Below, piece after piece: positions 1 to 10,121 of a DNA stretch of 62,335 nt. Made by a program: the position numbers and the translations under genes. A model generated the notes under the pieces. The model worked only from the letters and a program-made list of their open reading frames with translations, was not told the origin of the DNA and searched no databases. Source of the DNA: Dehalococcoidia bacterium (GTDB lineage Bacteria > Chloroflexota > Dehalococcoidia > SZUA-161); NCBI GenBank assembly GCA_014874385.1, contig JACWAE010000034.1, positions 1 through 62,335 of the forward strand. Reading direction: 5' to 3'. Every line of letters begins with the position of its first letter. Positions within the stretch are counted from its first letter, which is position 1.

Positions 1-713
1 CAGTAACACTTGTTAACGCCTCGCTGCAGCATGAGGGCAACAAACATACCTATTCCGGTCTCCCTGGGGTCCAACCCCCACATGCAACTGGTGTAAAGTA
101 AAAGTGCTCTCACCCTGTCGTTTTCAAAGTTCTTGGTGATTATCTCCAGAGGGCTCTGCTCCACAAGCTCCAGCATCTCGTTACCGACCTTGGTGCGCTG
201 CATGGCCATTGAAATCTCTATTGGTGCCATAGGCGGTATGTAGGTAGCTGGTCCGATTATTTCATCGACTATCTTGCGCCACTTCCTCATCAACTTACCG
301 AAGGCGATGGCGTCTTTATAAGATAACTTACTTATAGAGTCCTTGGTATCTTCCACCATGCGTGTTAGCAGCAGAGACTGGCCATCCTTGAACACCATGC
401 CGGTCTGGGCATTGGGTTTGAGCCACATTAAAGCATGGCGGTTCATATTGAAGTCCTGGAGCACGGGCATGAAATCAACCATCATATGATAGATGGCATG
501 CATGTTCGAGTAATAGCCCGGGAATAGTATCTCTTCGGTAGCTAGCCCACCTCCAACCTCGTAGCGTCGTTCTACCACAGCGACCTTTACCCCGGCTTTA
601 GCCAGGTAGGCACCCGCTATAAGGCCGTTGGGACCGCCTCCGATGATAACCACATCCCAATTGCTTTCATCAGGAAACTCATCGAATATCTTTCCAATCA
701 ATGGGTCTGGCAT
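1..713 (-). CDS. Phytoene-dehydrogenase-like FAD oxidoreductase, type B copy 0 (partial, C-terminus outside window)
   Basis: Only the first 237 residues are in the window; the gene runs off the left edge. A dinucleotide-binding motif GGGPNG lies at about residues 25-30 and the acidic residue ending beta-2 (VERR) near 48, followed by an EVGGG segment as in COG1233 phytoene desaturase/PYROXD2-type FAD enzymes. It is collinear with the type B paralogs at 2472-4136 and 5931-7577. The start ATG at 713 has a GGAGGAGG Shine-Dalgarno lying in the 3' end of the upstream type A gene, whose stop is 1 bp away, so the two are translationally linked. Substrate unknown; the family includes desaturases, saturases and amine/lipid oxidoreductases, so a carotenoid role should not be assumed. 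Confidence 0.85.
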   Translation of the reverse strand, partial: MPDPLIGKIFDEFPDESNWDVVIIGGGPNGLIAGAYLAKAGVKVAVVERRYEVGGGLATEEILFPGYYSNMHAIYHMMVDFMPVLQDFNMNRHALMWLKPNAQTGMVFKDGQSLLLTRMVEDTKDSISKLSYKDAIAFGKLMRKWRKIVDEIIGPATYIPPMAPIEISMAMQRTKVGNEMLELVEQSPLEIITKNFENDRVRALLLYTSCMWGLDPRETGIGMFVALMLQRGVNKCY

Positions 714-714
714 T

Positions 715-2433
715 TTACTTGCCTCCTCCATGAAGCGGCACAGCAGATACCTTGTCTTGTTGTGGAATGTACCAGGGTGAGGGATACCACCATTTGCCGG
801 GCTCGGCTAAGCCATCCTCTATCAATATGTGCATCAGGTTGTAGGGTATAGCCATCAGTGCCAGGCCGCCGGGATGACACGCCGTCTGGTTGCATAAGTA
901 GAGCCCTTCGATAGGTGTACGGTATCGAGCCAGTTCCGGGAAAGGACGGTTTTCTCCCCACTGGTCGTCGCAATGGCGGGTGCCGCACCAGGTTCCGCCG
1001 ATGAGTCCTGAGTTGCGAAACTCGGACTCATAAGGGGTGTTTGCCCAGTGGTGAACCAGGTTGCCATCGTTCAGATTCTCAATAGTCTGGCTAAAAGCTT
1101 TTCTCAGGTAGGCATTTATCTCTTCTTTGACTTTGTCAAGGGCATCGGGACCGCCTACAGTATATTCAGGGGGTGGAACATAAGTGTAGTAGGGCGAAGC
1201 TAAATAGCGTCCCGGGATGGTGCATTGTGAGTCAGCGGCGTCGAACCTGTCACCGGGGGTGGAAAGCCACATCAGCCTCTCCGGCGGCATTGTCGGTTTG
1301 CCTCTGCGCCCATCAACATCTGCTACATGCTCATAGTAGATTTCACGCGAGTCACAGGGGTAAGGGCCCAGACCAGCATCGTCTCCCGAAACTGGGTTCC
1401 TGAACTTGGGTCGGCAGCGGAGACGCTCACGGGTAAGCAGGTGGGAGACCCAGATACTGCCTCCCTTGAGACTGATGTCCTCTACCTTCCTCCTGAAGCT
1501 TGAACTCAAATGCTGGGGGCCCACGAGCTTGGTAAAGGTCTGTTTGACATCCACATCGCTGATCACAGCCTTATTTGCCCAAATCCTCTTCTCATCGGCA
1601 GTGGCAGTTTCCCTTAGCCGTATCCCTACAGCTCGTCCATCCTGAATAATAATCTCATCCACGGGACAGCACGTGCGTACTACTACGCCGTGAGCCAGGG
1701 CGCAGCGTATAATGGAGTGGAAGTAGCCATGCATGCCGCCGCGGGGAACGCTGATTCCACTGTAAATCGTGAGAGTTATGTCACAGCCCAGCGCCGGTAT
1801 AGCCACACCTTCCCAGTGAGCCGCTGCGCCTGAATACCAGGCCACCATAGCATGCATCACCTTGACTGGCTCGGTCTCAATGTACTCGTCCATGAGGTCG
1901 AACATGGTCATATCAAGTAATTCTTCAGTCCAGACATCAGGCTGGTGACGCTTGTATACCTGCATATAGGGGACGTTCTCTGCTGTTACCTCGACCTCGG
2001 GCGGATGGGGTGGGCACCAGAAGATGGAGCGCAGCAACTCTTTGATAAATGGAGGGCTGGTAAGCATGCCGCTTATCTTTGCCCAGCCCATGGCGTCCCT
2101 GTCAGTTATCGGCGCCAACCCCTGGGTGGTGGCAACGCCTCTCACTTGCTGTTCAACGAGGTTCTTAGACTGAGGACTCCAGTCCATGCGGAAGCCGTAC
2201 TTATGCAGCTCCAGTTGCTCGAATGCGGGCGCCGGGCCAGCATACATGTACATTGCGTGGGGAGTAATACGCACCCCTGGAATAGGCTCGGTGTTCTCAA
2301 CTGCGCCCCCTGCCTCAGGTCTCTCCTCCAGAACACAAACACTGGCGCCACACTTGGCAAGATAAGCCGCTGTTCCTACTCCATTGGGTCCGCCGCCAAC
2401 GATGACGAAGTCATATCTCTCTTCCTTGGGCAT
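715..2433 (-). CDS. Phytoene-dehydrogenase-like FAD oxidoreductase, type A copy 1
   Basis: A 572-residue soluble protein with the FAD motif GGGPNG at residues 13-18, [10 protein letters not shown] just after beta-2, and the C-terminal flavin-binding segment [10 protein letters not shown] followed by [16 protein letters not shown]. These are COG1233 hallmarks. No signal peptide or membrane segment is evident. It is one of three type A paralogs (others 4148-5890 and 7607-9334), each followed on the minus strand by a type B gene. Type A proteins share a KYGFRM stretch near residue 75 and end in a [11 protein letters not shown]-like segment absent from type B. The start has a GAGGAGAG ribosome-binding site. 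The pairwise arrangement suggests A and B work together, perhaps as a heteromer; substrate unknown. Confidence 0.85.
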   Translation of the reverse strand: MPKEERYDFVIVGGGPNGVGTAAYLAKCGASVCVLEERPEAGGAVENTEPIPGVRITPHAMYMYAGPAPAFEQLELHKYGFRMDWSPQSKNLVEQQVRGVATTQGLAPITDRDAMGWAKISGMLTSPPFIKELLRSIFWCPPHPPEVEVTAENVPYMQVYKRHQPDVWTEELLDMTMFDLMDEYIETEPVKVMHAMVAWYSGAAAHWEGVAIPALGCDITLTIYSGISVPRGGMHGYFHSIIRCALAHGVVVRTCCPVDEIIIQDGRAVGIRLRETATADEKRIWANKAVISDVDVKQTFTKLVGPQHLSSSFRRKVEDISLKGGSIWVSHLLTRERLRCRPKFRNPVSGDDAGLGPYPCDSREIYYEHVADVDGRRGKPTMPPERLMWLSTPGDRFDAADSQCTIPGRYLASPYYTYVPPPEYTVGGPDALDKVKEEINAYLRKAFSQTIENLNDGNLVHHWANTPYESEFRNSGLIGGTWCGTRHCDDQWGENRPFPELARYRTPIEGLYLCNQTACHPGGLALMAIPYNLMHILIEDGLAEPGKWWYPSPWYIPQQDKVSAVPLHGGGK

Positions 2434-2471
2434 ATTTCTCTCCTCACCGCTTGCTTGGTATGATGGGACGA

Positions 2472-4136
2472 TTATTCAAGATACGTTTTTATATAGTGCT
2501 CCATCTCCTTTGTAGGTTTCCACCACTTTTTAACGCCCAGGTCTTCCGCTACCCTGTTGGCAGCGAGATAGCCTGGCCCTCCAAGCACCAGGCCCCCGGG
2601 ATAAGTGGAAGCTCCGCATACGTAGAGACCCTTAATGGGAGTGCTGTGGTTAGAGCAAGCCTCGTTGGGGCGGAAGCAGCCCATCTGAATCGGCGTGTAG
2701 TCGCCGTGCTTGATCGAGCCGCGGCGCATGTTGGGAAAGCGTATCTCGATATCCACCGGTGTTTCCTGGGTGGACATGACGATATTTTCCCGCTTCATGT
2801 TGGGGGCTGCCTTCTGCCATTTAGCCATCATTGCCTCTTTTATCTCAGGGCCCCGCTTTTCCCACCCTCCCTCCAGGTTATAAGGAGCGTGCATCTGGAA
2901 GAAGGAGACATGATTACCTGGCTTCCGGACAAGGTGCGAATCGAGGAAGCTCTCGCAGGTGGCATGCCCGCCGAAGCTGTTCTTGTCGAGCTTGCCCGCT
3001 ACTACGTTATCCCAATGGGCGAGGAGCTGCTTGGTGCTCTCGAAGCCGAATATAGTCATGAAGGACTCATCGACCCACGGGTCGCCGCAGGCATAATGTG
3101 GAGCCTCCTTCGATGCGACATGCACGGTGTTGAAGCTCCATTTGTCGTACTTCCAGCGTTCAACAGATTCCTTGAGGTCTGCTGGCAGCTTCTTTTTATC
3201 TATAAGGTTTAAGAAGGTGGTGTGGGGATCGAGGCTGGATATGACCACATCGCTGTTGAGAGTGCGACCCTCCATAAGTTCAATGCCAGAGACTGAGCCG
3301 TTATTCATGTTGATCTTGATAACGTCGGAGGACTCCAGTATAGTGCCGCCAGCCCGGACAATCTCACGTGACAGAGCGCCAGCCAGCTTGTGTGAACCGC
3401 CGTGCAGGTAGCTTTTGTTCATGCCGCGGTCAATAAGGAGCGGGACATAGAAACCTATCCCGGTTTCCCTGGGGTCCAGCCCCCACATGCAACTGATGTA
3501 CAGCAGGAAAGCCCTTATCCGGTCGTTCTCAAAATTGTTATTAATAATCTCGAGCGGGCTTTGCTCTACAAGCTCCAGCATCTCACGACCAACTTCAGTG
3601 CGCTGCATAGCTACGGTCAGGTCTATCGGAGCCATAGCAGGTATATAGGTTGCTGGCGCCAGTATCTCGTTCACTATGCGCCGCCAGTTCCTCATCAATT
3701 TACCGAAGGCGACTGCATCTTTGTGAGAGTACTTGTGAAAAGAGTCCATGGTATCTTCGATCATGCGTGTCAGCAGCAGAGAGCCGCCATCCTCGAACAC
3801 CATGGCGGTCTGGAGGTTGGGCTTTATCCAGACCAGGCCGTGGCGCTCCATGTCGAAGTCCTTGATAGCGGGCATAAAGTCGACCATGAGGTGATAGATG
3901 GCGTGTATGTTGGAGTAGAACCCCGGATAAAGTATCTCCTCAGTGGCCAATCCTCCGCCGATTTCATAGCGCCGCTCCACTATGGCAACTCTGAGGCCGG
4001 CGCGTGCCAGATAGGCTGCTGTAATCAGGCCATTGGGTCCGGCTCCGATGATAACAGCGTCCCAGTCACTCTCAGCAGGAAACTCGGAGAAGAAGCACTG
4101 GGGGTGTGGCTGACCGACTAATTCTCTCTTTTTCAT
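2472..4136 (-). CDS. Phytoene-dehydrogenase-like FAD oxidoreductase, type B copy 1
   Basis: A 554-residue COG1233-type flavoprotein. GAGPNG lies at residues 31-36, [15 protein letters not shown] follows beta-2, and the C-terminus has GLYVCGASTYPGG then LVLGGPGYLAANRVAEDLG. The frame is open further upstream to 4304, but ATG 4136 is chosen because it has a strong AAGGAGG site 6 bp upstream, removes a long overlap with the upstream gene, and matches the length of the other type B copies. It lies 11 bp after the stop of type A copy 2 and 38 bp before type A copy 1, inside the six-gene tandem array. The N-terminal 20 residues before the FAD domain differ most among the B copies. Electron acceptor and substrate cannot be told from sequence. 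Confidence 0.85.
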   Translation of the reverse strand: MKKRELVGQPHPQCFFSEFPAESDWDAVIIGAGPNGLITAAYLARAGLRVAIVERRYEIGGGLATEEILYPGFYSNIHAIYHLMVDFMPAIKDFDMERHGLVWIKPNLQTAMVFEDGGSLLLTRMIEDTMDSFHKYSHKDAVAFGKLMRNWRRIVNEILAPATYIPAMAPIDLTVAMQRTEVGREMLELVEQSPLEIINNNFENDRIRAFLLYISCMWGLDPRETGIGFYVPLLIDRGMNKSYLHGGSHKLAGALSREIVRAGGTILESSDVIKINMNNGSVSGIELMEGRTLNSDVVISSLDPHTTFLNLIDKKKLPADLKESVERWKYDKWSFNTVHVASKEAPHYACGDPWVDESFMTIFGFESTKQLLAHWDNVVAGKLDKNSFGGHATCESFLDSHLVRKPGNHVSFFQMHAPYNLEGGWEKRGPEIKEAMMAKWQKAAPNMKRENIVMSTQETPVDIEIRFPNMRRGSIKHGDYTPIQMGCFRPNEACSNHSTPIKGLYVCGASTYPGGLVLGGPGYLAANRVAEDLGVKKWWKPTKEMEHYIKTYLE

Positions 4137-4147
4137 AGTTTTCCTCC

Positions 4148-5890
4148 TTAGCGGGTTGCTACCGATGACGGACGGTTCGGTATTGCCGATATTTTCCCTT
4201 CTTCCGGAATATACCAGGGCGAAGCGTACCACCAGTCTCCTGGCTCGGCGATGCCGTCCTCTATCAGGATGTGCATCAGATTGTAGCCTACGGCCATCAG
4301 GCATAGGCCACCGGGGTGGGCGGATGACTGGTGGGAGAGATACAGGCCGTCAATGCCCGGTACGCGGTAGCGTGCCAGCTCGGGCAGCGGGCGCTCGTTC
4401 CACCACTGGTCCCGGTCACAGCGGAGTCCGTACCAGGAGCCGCCAAGCATCCCGGTGTTGCGGAACTCCTGCTCCCGAGGTGATTCCCCTAAGATTTGGA
4501 CGATATTATCGGAATCAAGATTCTCGACCACCTGGCTGAGTGCTTTGCGCATGTATTCGTTCCACTTGACCTTGTCTTCCATCGCGTCCATGCCGTCCAC
4601 GTTATACTCCGGCGTGGGAACCAGCATCCACTGAGGCCCGTTGATATAGTAGCCGGGGCGGGTACTCTGGGGGTGACACTCGGCGTAGGTCTCACTGGCA
4701 ACCATGCCGTACATCGCTCTCTCCGGAGGGATGGTGAGGTTGCGCTGATGCCCCATAACCTCCGTCACGTTTTCGAAGTACAGCTCCCGCGAGTCATTGG
4801 GATAGAACGGACCCGTGAAAGACCCGTAATCTTCGTACCTGTAGCGGGGCGTCTGGAACTTGGGGCGTACGCGAAGCCGTTCACGGGTCAGATAGTGCGT
4901 CATGTAGAGGCTCCCGCCCTTGAGGCTGAGATCCTTGATCCTCTGCAGGAAGCCGCTGTCCAGATGCCGGGGCCCTATCATTTCGAGGAAGGTCGGTTTT
5001 ATGTGAACGGCGCTTATCACCGCCTTGTTAGCATATATTTTTTTGGCACCCCATGTAGCGTCGTCCCTGAGACGCACGCCAACCGCCCGTCCGTGCTCGA
5101 TGATGATCTCCTCCACGGGGCAGCACGTGCGCACGACGGCACCGTGAGCAATCGCACAGCGCAGCAGGGCATGATAGTAGCCGTGGATGTTGCCGCGCGG
5201 GGCCACGGGCATGGCGACGGCAGGCGGCATGACGGTGGCCACGCTGCACAGTGCCGGGATAGCTGCTCCCTCCATGTGGCCGTGGGCCCCCGATACCAGG
5301 GCTATCCATGCCTGGTTCACCTTGAAGGGCTCGGTATCCAGGTACTCGTCCATGAGGTCGAACATAGTCCACTCGAGCAGCTCTCTGGTCCACATGTCCG
5401 GCTGGTGCTGTTTGTATACCTGCATAAAGGGGATTGTGTGCTCATTGAGCTCGACGCCGCAAGGATGCGGCGGACACCAGAAAGTGGCACGCATCAGGTC
5501 CTTGAAGAACGGGGGATCGGTCAGCAGGCCGGTGATCTTGGCATAACCCATCTTGTCTTTGTCGGTGACCTTCGACAGGCCATCGGTGGTAGTCGTGTAC
5601 CTGTCAGTGTCAAATGGGACAATTGCGCCCGCCTTCCAGTCCATGCGGAAGCCGTACTTCCACATCTCCAACTGCTCCCAGCCCGGGGCTGAACCTCCGT
5701 AGTTGGCGATGGCATGGGGCTGTATGCGCACGCCGGCTATTGGCTCGCAGGTCTCCTGGGCTCCGCCACACTCCGGCCTCTCCTCCAGCATGCAGACGCT
5801 TAATCCGCACTTGGCCAGATAGGCTGCCGTAGTTGTGCCATTGTGGCCTGCACCGATGATGACTATGTCGTACCTTTCTTCCTTGTTCAT
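4148..5890 (-). CDS. Phytoene-dehydrogenase-like FAD oxidoreductase, type A copy 2
   Basis: A 580-residue type A member of the array. The FAD loop reads GAGHNG (residues 12-17) rather than GGGPNG, followed by [19 protein letters not shown]. The C-terminal segment GLYLSHQSSAHPGGLCLMA matches the FAD-dimethylbenzimidazole-contact region of COG1233 proteins. A GGGAGGTGG site precedes ATG 5890. It is expressed between type B copies 2 and 1, with 40 and 11 bp gaps, consistent with one polycistronic message. This copy looks the most diverged of the three type A proteins around residues 85-110 (KAGAIVPFDTDRY region), so the three pairs may have different substrates rather than being dosage copies. 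Confidence 0.85.
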   Translation of the reverse strand: MNKEERYDIVIIGAGHNGTTTAAYLAKCGLSVCMLEERPECGGAQETCEPIAGVRIQPHAIANYGGSAPGWEQLEMWKYGFRMDWKAGAIVPFDTDRYTTTTDGLSKVTDKDKMGYAKITGLLTDPPFFKDLMRATFWCPPHPCGVELNEHTIPFMQVYKQHQPDMWTRELLEWTMFDLMDEYLDTEPFKVNQAWIALVSGAHGHMEGAAIPALCSVATVMPPAVAMPVAPRGNIHGYYHALLRCAIAHGAVVRTCCPVEEIIIEHGRAVGVRLRDDATWGAKKIYANKAVISAVHIKPTFLEMIGPRHLDSGFLQRIKDLSLKGGSLYMTHYLTRERLRVRPKFQTPRYRYEDYGSFTGPFYPNDSRELYFENVTEVMGHQRNLTIPPERAMYGMVASETYAECHPQSTRPGYYINGPQWMLVPTPEYNVDGMDAMEDKVKWNEYMRKALSQVVENLDSDNIVQILGESPREQEFRNTGMLGGSWYGLRCDRDQWWNERPLPELARYRVPGIDGLYLSHQSSAHPGGLCLMAVGYNLMHILIEDGIAEPGDWWYASPWYIPEEGKISAIPNRPSSVATR

Positions 5891-5930
5891 ATACCACCTC
5901 CCATTTGTTATTTAGTTAGCCTGTATATAT

Positions 5931-7577
5931 TTAAGTCAGGTACGTCTTGATATAGCGCTCCATCTCAGGCGTGGGATTCCACCATTTATTGACACCCAGG
6001 TCTTCCGCCACCTTATTAGCACCCAGATAGCCCGGACCACCCAACACCAGGCCTCCCGGATAGGTGGATGCTCCGCATACGTAAAGTCCCTCTATAGGAG
6101 TCTTGGTGCTGGAGCACTCCTGATTGGGGCGGAAAGAACCCAGTTGTATGGGCTTGTAATCCCCGTGCTTGATACCGCCGCGGCGCATGTTGGGAAAGCG
6201 GGTCTCGATGTCCACCGGCGTCTCATGGATGGCCATGATGATGTTCTCACGCTTCATGTCGGGAGCAACCCTCTGCCATTTTGCCAGAATTGCCTCTTCC
6301 ATCTCTTTGCCCTTCTTCTCCCAGCCGCCCTGGATTTCGTAGGGGGCGTGCATTTGAAAGAATGAGATATGCTTGCCTGGCTTATCGCTGAGGTGGGGAT
6401 CGTGGAGGGTCTCGCAAGTGGCGTGCCCGCCGAAATTAGCGCCAATCTTGCCAGCCACCACATTATCCCAATGGGCCAGAAGCTGGTCGGTGCTCTCTAT
6501 GCCGAAGATGGTCATGAAAGCATCGTTGACCCAGGGGTCATCGCACTTATACCGGGGAGCTTCCTCAGAAGCAACATGCAGGGTATAGAAACTCCACTTA
6601 TCGTACTTCCATCCATCAATCAAAGCTTTGAAGTCTTTATCCAGGTTTTGTGCTCCGATGAGGTCGAGGAAGGTGGTATGCGGGTCAAGGGTGGACATGA
6701 CCACTTTACTGTGCAGGATGCGCCCCTCCGCAAGCTCGACTCCAGTGGCCTTGCCGTTGTGCATTATTATCTTGCTCACCTCTGCGTGTTCCAGAATCAA
6801 CCCACCGGCTTTGACTATCTCCCTGCCCATAGCGCTGGCGAATTTGTGCGAACCGCCGTAGCAGTAACACTTGTTCATGCCCCGGTCGAGAAGAAGGGGC
6901 ACGAAGAAGCCTATGCCGGTCTCCCTGGGGTCCAGCCCCCACATGCAACTGGCATATAGCATAAGGGCTCGCACCCTGTCGTTCTCAAAGGTGTGATTTA
7001 TAATTTCCAGCGGGCTCTGCTCGATGAGATCCAGCATTTCCTGGCCGACCTTGGTCTTCTGGAGAGCCATACTCATCTCTATTGGAGTCATCGTAGGCAC
7101 GTAGGTGGCGGGGCCCACTATCTCGTCCACGATGCGCCGCCAACTCCTCATCACCTTGCCGAAGTTGACCGCATCCTTAAAGGAGAACTTGCTGATAGAA
7201 TCCTTGGTGTCCTCTATCATCTGTGTGAGGAGCAGGGACTTGCCATCCTCGAAAACCATGGCTGTTTGCGCATTGGGCTTGATCCAGAGAAGCGAAGGCC
7301 CGTCCAGGTTGAAGTCCCTGATAACGGGCATGTAGTCAACCATCATGTGATAGATAACGTGCGGGTTGGAGGAGTAACAGGGGTATAATATCTCATCAGT
7401 GGCCAGTCCCCCTCCGATTTCGTAGCGGCGCTCGACGAGAGCCACTTTCAGCCCTGCTTTAGCGAGGTATGCTGCTGCCATCAATCCGTTAGGACCTGCA
7501 CCTATGATAACGACATCCCATTCGCTATTGTCAGGAAACTCCTGAAACATATGTCCAAAGATATCGTCTGTCGTCAA
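5931..7577 (-). CDS. Phytoene-dehydrogenase-like FAD oxidoreductase, type B copy 2 (TTG start)
   Basis: A type B flavoprotein of about 548 residues with GAGPNG, VERRYEIGGGLATDE and the C-terminal GLYVCGASTYPGG block. An in-frame TTG at 7598 would add seven residues, but the GAGAGGAGGG ribosome-binding sequence lies between the two TTGs, five bases before TTG 7577, so translation most likely starts at 7577 (first residues MTTDDIFGHMF). This also matches the N-terminal length of the other B copies. It begins 29 bp after the stop of type A copy 3. Same unknown redox function as its paralogs; sequence similarity to copies 0 and 1 is visible along the whole length, including the conserved [12 protein letters not shown] stretch. 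Confidence 0.84.
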   Translation of the reverse strand: MTTDDIFGHMFQEFPDNSEWDVVIIGAGPNGLMAAAYLAKAGLKVALVERRYEIGGGLATDEILYPCYSSNPHVIYHMMVDYMPVIRDFNLDGPSLLWIKPNAQTAMVFEDGKSLLLTQMIEDTKDSISKFSFKDAVNFGKVMRSWRRIVDEIVGPATYVPTMTPIEMSMALQKTKVGQEMLDLIEQSPLEIINHTFENDRVRALMLYASCMWGLDPRETGIGFFVPLLLDRGMNKCYCYGGSHKFASAMGREIVKAGGLILEHAEVSKIIMHNGKATGVELAEGRILHSKVVMSTLDPHTTFLDLIGAQNLDKDFKALIDGWKYDKWSFYTLHVASEEAPRYKCDDPWVNDAFMTIFGIESTDQLLAHWDNVVAGKIGANFGGHATCETLHDPHLSDKPGKHISFFQMHAPYEIQGGWEKKGKEMEEAILAKWQRVAPDMKRENIIMAIHETPVDIETRFPNMRRGGIKHGDYKPIQLGSFRPNQECSSTKTPIEGLYVCGASTYPGGLVLGGPGYLGANKVAEDLGVNKWWNPTPEMERYIKTYLT

Positions 7578-7606
7578 AACTTCCCTCCTCTCGGCCAAGT
7601 CTCATG

Positions 7607-9334
7607 TCAGCGGGGTATCGCAGGGACTTTTTCCTTTTGAGGTATGTAGTATGGAGAGGGATACCACCATTTGCCCGGCTGAGCTATGCCGTCCTCGATG
7701 AGGATATGCATCAGGTTGTAAGGTATCGCCATGAGGCACAGCCCTCCGGGATGCCCTGTAGTCTGGTGGCAGGTATAAAGCCCCTCAATAGGAGTGCGGT
7801 ATCGAGCCAGCTCCGGCGTGGGACGCCGCGTCCACGACTGGTCTCGGCAGTGGCGGGAGCCGCACCAGGTGCCGCCTATGAGGCCGGTATTGCGGAACTC
7901 CACTTCGCGGCCGGTAGCTGACCAGTGGTGGATAATGTTTCCGTCCTCAAGACCATCCAGCGCCTGACTGAAGGCCTTGCGCATATAAGCGTCAAGCTTG
8001 GCTTTTTCCTTATCCTGTGCATCGATGCCTTCAATCTGATACTCCGGAACAGGGACATTCACCTCAAAGGCGGCTGAAATATATCCGTTGCGATATTGAC
8101 CCTGACAATCGGTAGGATTGAATGCCTGAGAAGGGGTGAGGAACCACATTAACTTTTCAGGTGGCAAGGTGGGAAGGCTCTTACGTGCATCGCAGTCAGC
8201 CACGTTTTCATAGTAGAGTTCCCGCGAGTCCGAGGGGTAAACCCCTCCGGAGGCAACCTTTGCCGGTCCTGAGACACCTGTTTCGCTCTCTTGCATCGCT
8301 TTGAATCTCTGGTTCCACTGTATAGGTTTGCGTGTGTGGAAAGTGGTTACATAAAGCGTGCCATTCTTCAGGCTGATGTCCTTCACTTTCTGAATAAACG
8401 ATGGGTCGAGATGTTCCCCCCCTATCATCTCGAGAAAAGTTTGTTTATAGTCGACAGCGGCTATCACTGCCTTGTTCGCCCAGATTTTCCGACCGCCTAT
8501 CGCCGCTGTCTCCCTCAAGCGCACTCCCATCGCTCGCCCGTCCTGTACTATGATTTCCTCGACAGGGCAGGCCGTGCGCACCACTGTGCCGTGGGCTACG
8601 GCGCAGCGATGGATGGCATGGAAATAGCCGTGAAGTCCACCGCGAGGGATGCTCAGTTTACCTGTATTCGGCAGAATAAGAAGCTGTACACTGAGTAAAG
8701 CAGGGATGGCCACGCCTTCCCAGTGGCCGGCAGCTCCCGATGCCCAAGCTGCGAACGCCATGGTTACCTTGAAGGGCTCGCTCTCAAAGTACTCGTCCAT
8801 AAGCTCGAACATCGTCCATTCATGCAGCTCTTCTGTACATACATCGGGCTGGTATTTTTTGTAAACCTGCATGTAAGGAGTGTTCTCATCCGTCACTTCC
8901 ACCTCAGGGGGATGAGGAGGACACCAGAAGGCGGCGCGCATAAGCTCCTGCGTAAATGGAGGCTGGCCGAGCAGGCCACCCAGCTTGGCGAAGCCCATGG
9001 CATCCTTTTCTGTGATAGGAGACACCCCTTGAGTGGTAGTGTTGCCTGCAGTTAGCGATTTCATCATGTCCACCGGGTTCCAGGCCATGCGAAAACCGTA
9101 CTTGTGAAGCTCCAGTTGCTCGAAACCCGGGGCTGGAGCTGCGTACATGAGCATGGCATGAGGATAGATGCGTACCCCAGGAATAGGTTCGACGGTCTCA
9201 CAAGCCCCGCCACATTCCACACGCTCCTCCAGCACGCAGACGCTAAGGCCGCATTTGGCCAGATATGCTGCTGTAGTCATCCCGTTGGGGCCTCCACCTA
9301 TGATGACAATATCATATCTTTCATCCTTGGCCAT
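7607..9334 (-). CDS. Phytoene-dehydrogenase-like FAD oxidoreductase, type A copy 3 (first gene of the array)
   Basis: A 575-residue type A protein and the first of the six tandem oxidoreductase genes in transcription order. GGGPNG lies at residues 12-17, then LEERVECGGACETVEPIPG, and the C-terminal GLYTCHQTTGHPGGLCLMA block. The ATG at 9334 follows AAGGAGGAG. No membrane segment. The 486 bp upstream gap probably holds the array's promoter, though a MoaD-like gene on the same strand lies beyond it and read-through is possible. The Cys residues in the AKCG and ECGGACE segments are conserved in type A but not type B, a possible structural or functional difference. Confidence 0.85.
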   Translation of the reverse strand: MAKDERYDIVIIGGGPNGMTTAAYLAKCGLSVCVLEERVECGGACETVEPIPGVRIYPHAMLMYAAPAPGFEQLELHKYGFRMAWNPVDMMKSLTAGNTTTQGVSPITEKDAMGFAKLGGLLGQPPFTQELMRAAFWCPPHPPEVEVTDENTPYMQVYKKYQPDVCTEELHEWTMFELMDEYFESEPFKVTMAFAAWASGAAGHWEGVAIPALLSVQLLILPNTGKLSIPRGGLHGYFHAIHRCAVAHGTVVRTACPVEEIIVQDGRAMGVRLRETAAIGGRKIWANKAVIAAVDYKQTFLEMIGGEHLDPSFIQKVKDISLKNGTLYVTTFHTRKPIQWNQRFKAMQESETGVSGPAKVASGGVYPSDSRELYYENVADCDARKSLPTLPPEKLMWFLTPSQAFNPTDCQGQYRNGYISAAFEVNVPVPEYQIEGIDAQDKEKAKLDAYMRKAFSQALDGLEDGNIIHHWSATGREVEFRNTGLIGGTWCGSRHCRDQSWTRRPTPELARYRTPIEGLYTCHQTTGHPGGLCLMAIPYNLMHILIEDGIAQPGKWWYPSPYYIPQKEKVPAIPR

Positions 9335-9820
9335 AGTCTCCTCCTTAGCAATGCACTGCGGAAATAAGCGAAGTAGGATTAAATGTTGGACATAAAAATA
9401 CCATCGCCCCCCGCTAGCCAGTTAGAGCAAAGCCGGGAACCAGCCATCTCGACCAGCACCAATTTATACTATTGTGTTTAAGCCCGCTCATCTAAGCTCT
9501 GCTTCTTTGAGAAGTAGAGCAAAAAGAAGAAACCACGAACCCGATTGAGGGAATTGTGTTGCATCTGTGGTAAGGATATTTTTACTGCACAGCGCTGGCA
9601 GTGTCAATAGAGAAAACCCGATGTTTTTATGTAGTGTATGGTATATGGGGAGGAGAGGTGAAATCGATGTAGCTTTGCTAAAAAAATGTATTGGAGCAGC
9701 CTGTTTCGGCGTCAGGCACATTCACTTTGTGATGGACATGCCTTTGTCTGCATGTTGGGGAAGGCCATCAGCATTTGGAGGTGAAGTTGCCTTACACTGG
9801 CGATTGCACAGGATAATATC
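9335..9820. other. Intergenic gap between the oxidoreductase array and the sulfur-carrier gene
   Basis: A 486 bp stretch with no convincing gene. The frames that stay open across it have no ribosome-binding site and no recognisable product. It is AT-rich in places (for example around 9465-9480), and a minus-strand promoter for the array is expected here, but I could not fix a -35/-10 pair with proper spacing. Confidence 0.5.
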
Positions 9821-10093
9821 TTATCCACCGCTGATAGCGAGCACGAAGAAGAGCTCGTCGCCATCGTTCAGCGGCTTGGTCAGGTCGTCGGCCGAGATTT
9901 TTTGTCCATTAACGAAAAACCATATCTGGGGCCGCAGGTTGCCCTGCTTATCATATAGCCATCGCTTCATTTTCGGGAAGCGAGCTTCTAATTCGTGGAG
10001 GCACTCTATAGAGTTGTTTCCTGTTACCTTCACAAACTCTTGTCCGTCAGTAAATCTGCGAAATAGCGAAGATATTTTTATAGTGACATTCAT
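9821..10093 (-). CDS. MoaD/ThiS-family sulfur carrier protein
   Basis: A 90-residue ubiquitin-fold protein ending in Gly-Gly (FFVLAISGG), the C-terminal tail that E1-like enzymes adenylate and thiocarboxylate. The central VNGQKISADDLTKPLNDGDELFF segment is typical of MoaD-like small subunits. It follows the E1-like gene by 28 bp and lies in the same block as an AOR-family enzyme, so the simplest reading is delivery of sulfur for molybdopterin/tungstopterin. Small carriers of this type in archaea and bacteria can also act in tRNA thiolation or as protein modifiers, which sequence alone does not exclude. Confidence 0.85.
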   Translation of the reverse strand: MNVTIKISSLFRRFTDGQEFVKVTGNNSIECLHELEARFPKMKRWLYDKQGNLRPQIWFFVNGQKISADDLTKPLNDGDELFFVLAISGG

Positions 10094-10121
10094 CTTGCAT
10101 CACCGACAGTAAACTACTACA

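Noticed and set aside
4496-5692. Long plus-strand open frame (398 codons) antisense to type A copy 2, and similar long frames at 3402-4121, 11634-12725 and 51403-52140
   Set aside because: Each lies wholly antisense to a gene with clear family motifs, and none has a recognisable product or a good ribosome-binding site. They are by-products of codon bias.
1-9334. Carotenoid biosynthesis cluster
   Set aside because: The six enzymes resemble CrtI broadly, but no phytoene synthase, prenyltransferase or cyclase is present and the neighbours are acyl-CoA enzymes. COG1233 covers many non-carotenoid functions.
9488-9721. 77-codon minus-strand frame in the gap before the oxidoreductase array
   Set aside because: Unremarkable translation and no ribosome-binding site; treated as non-coding.
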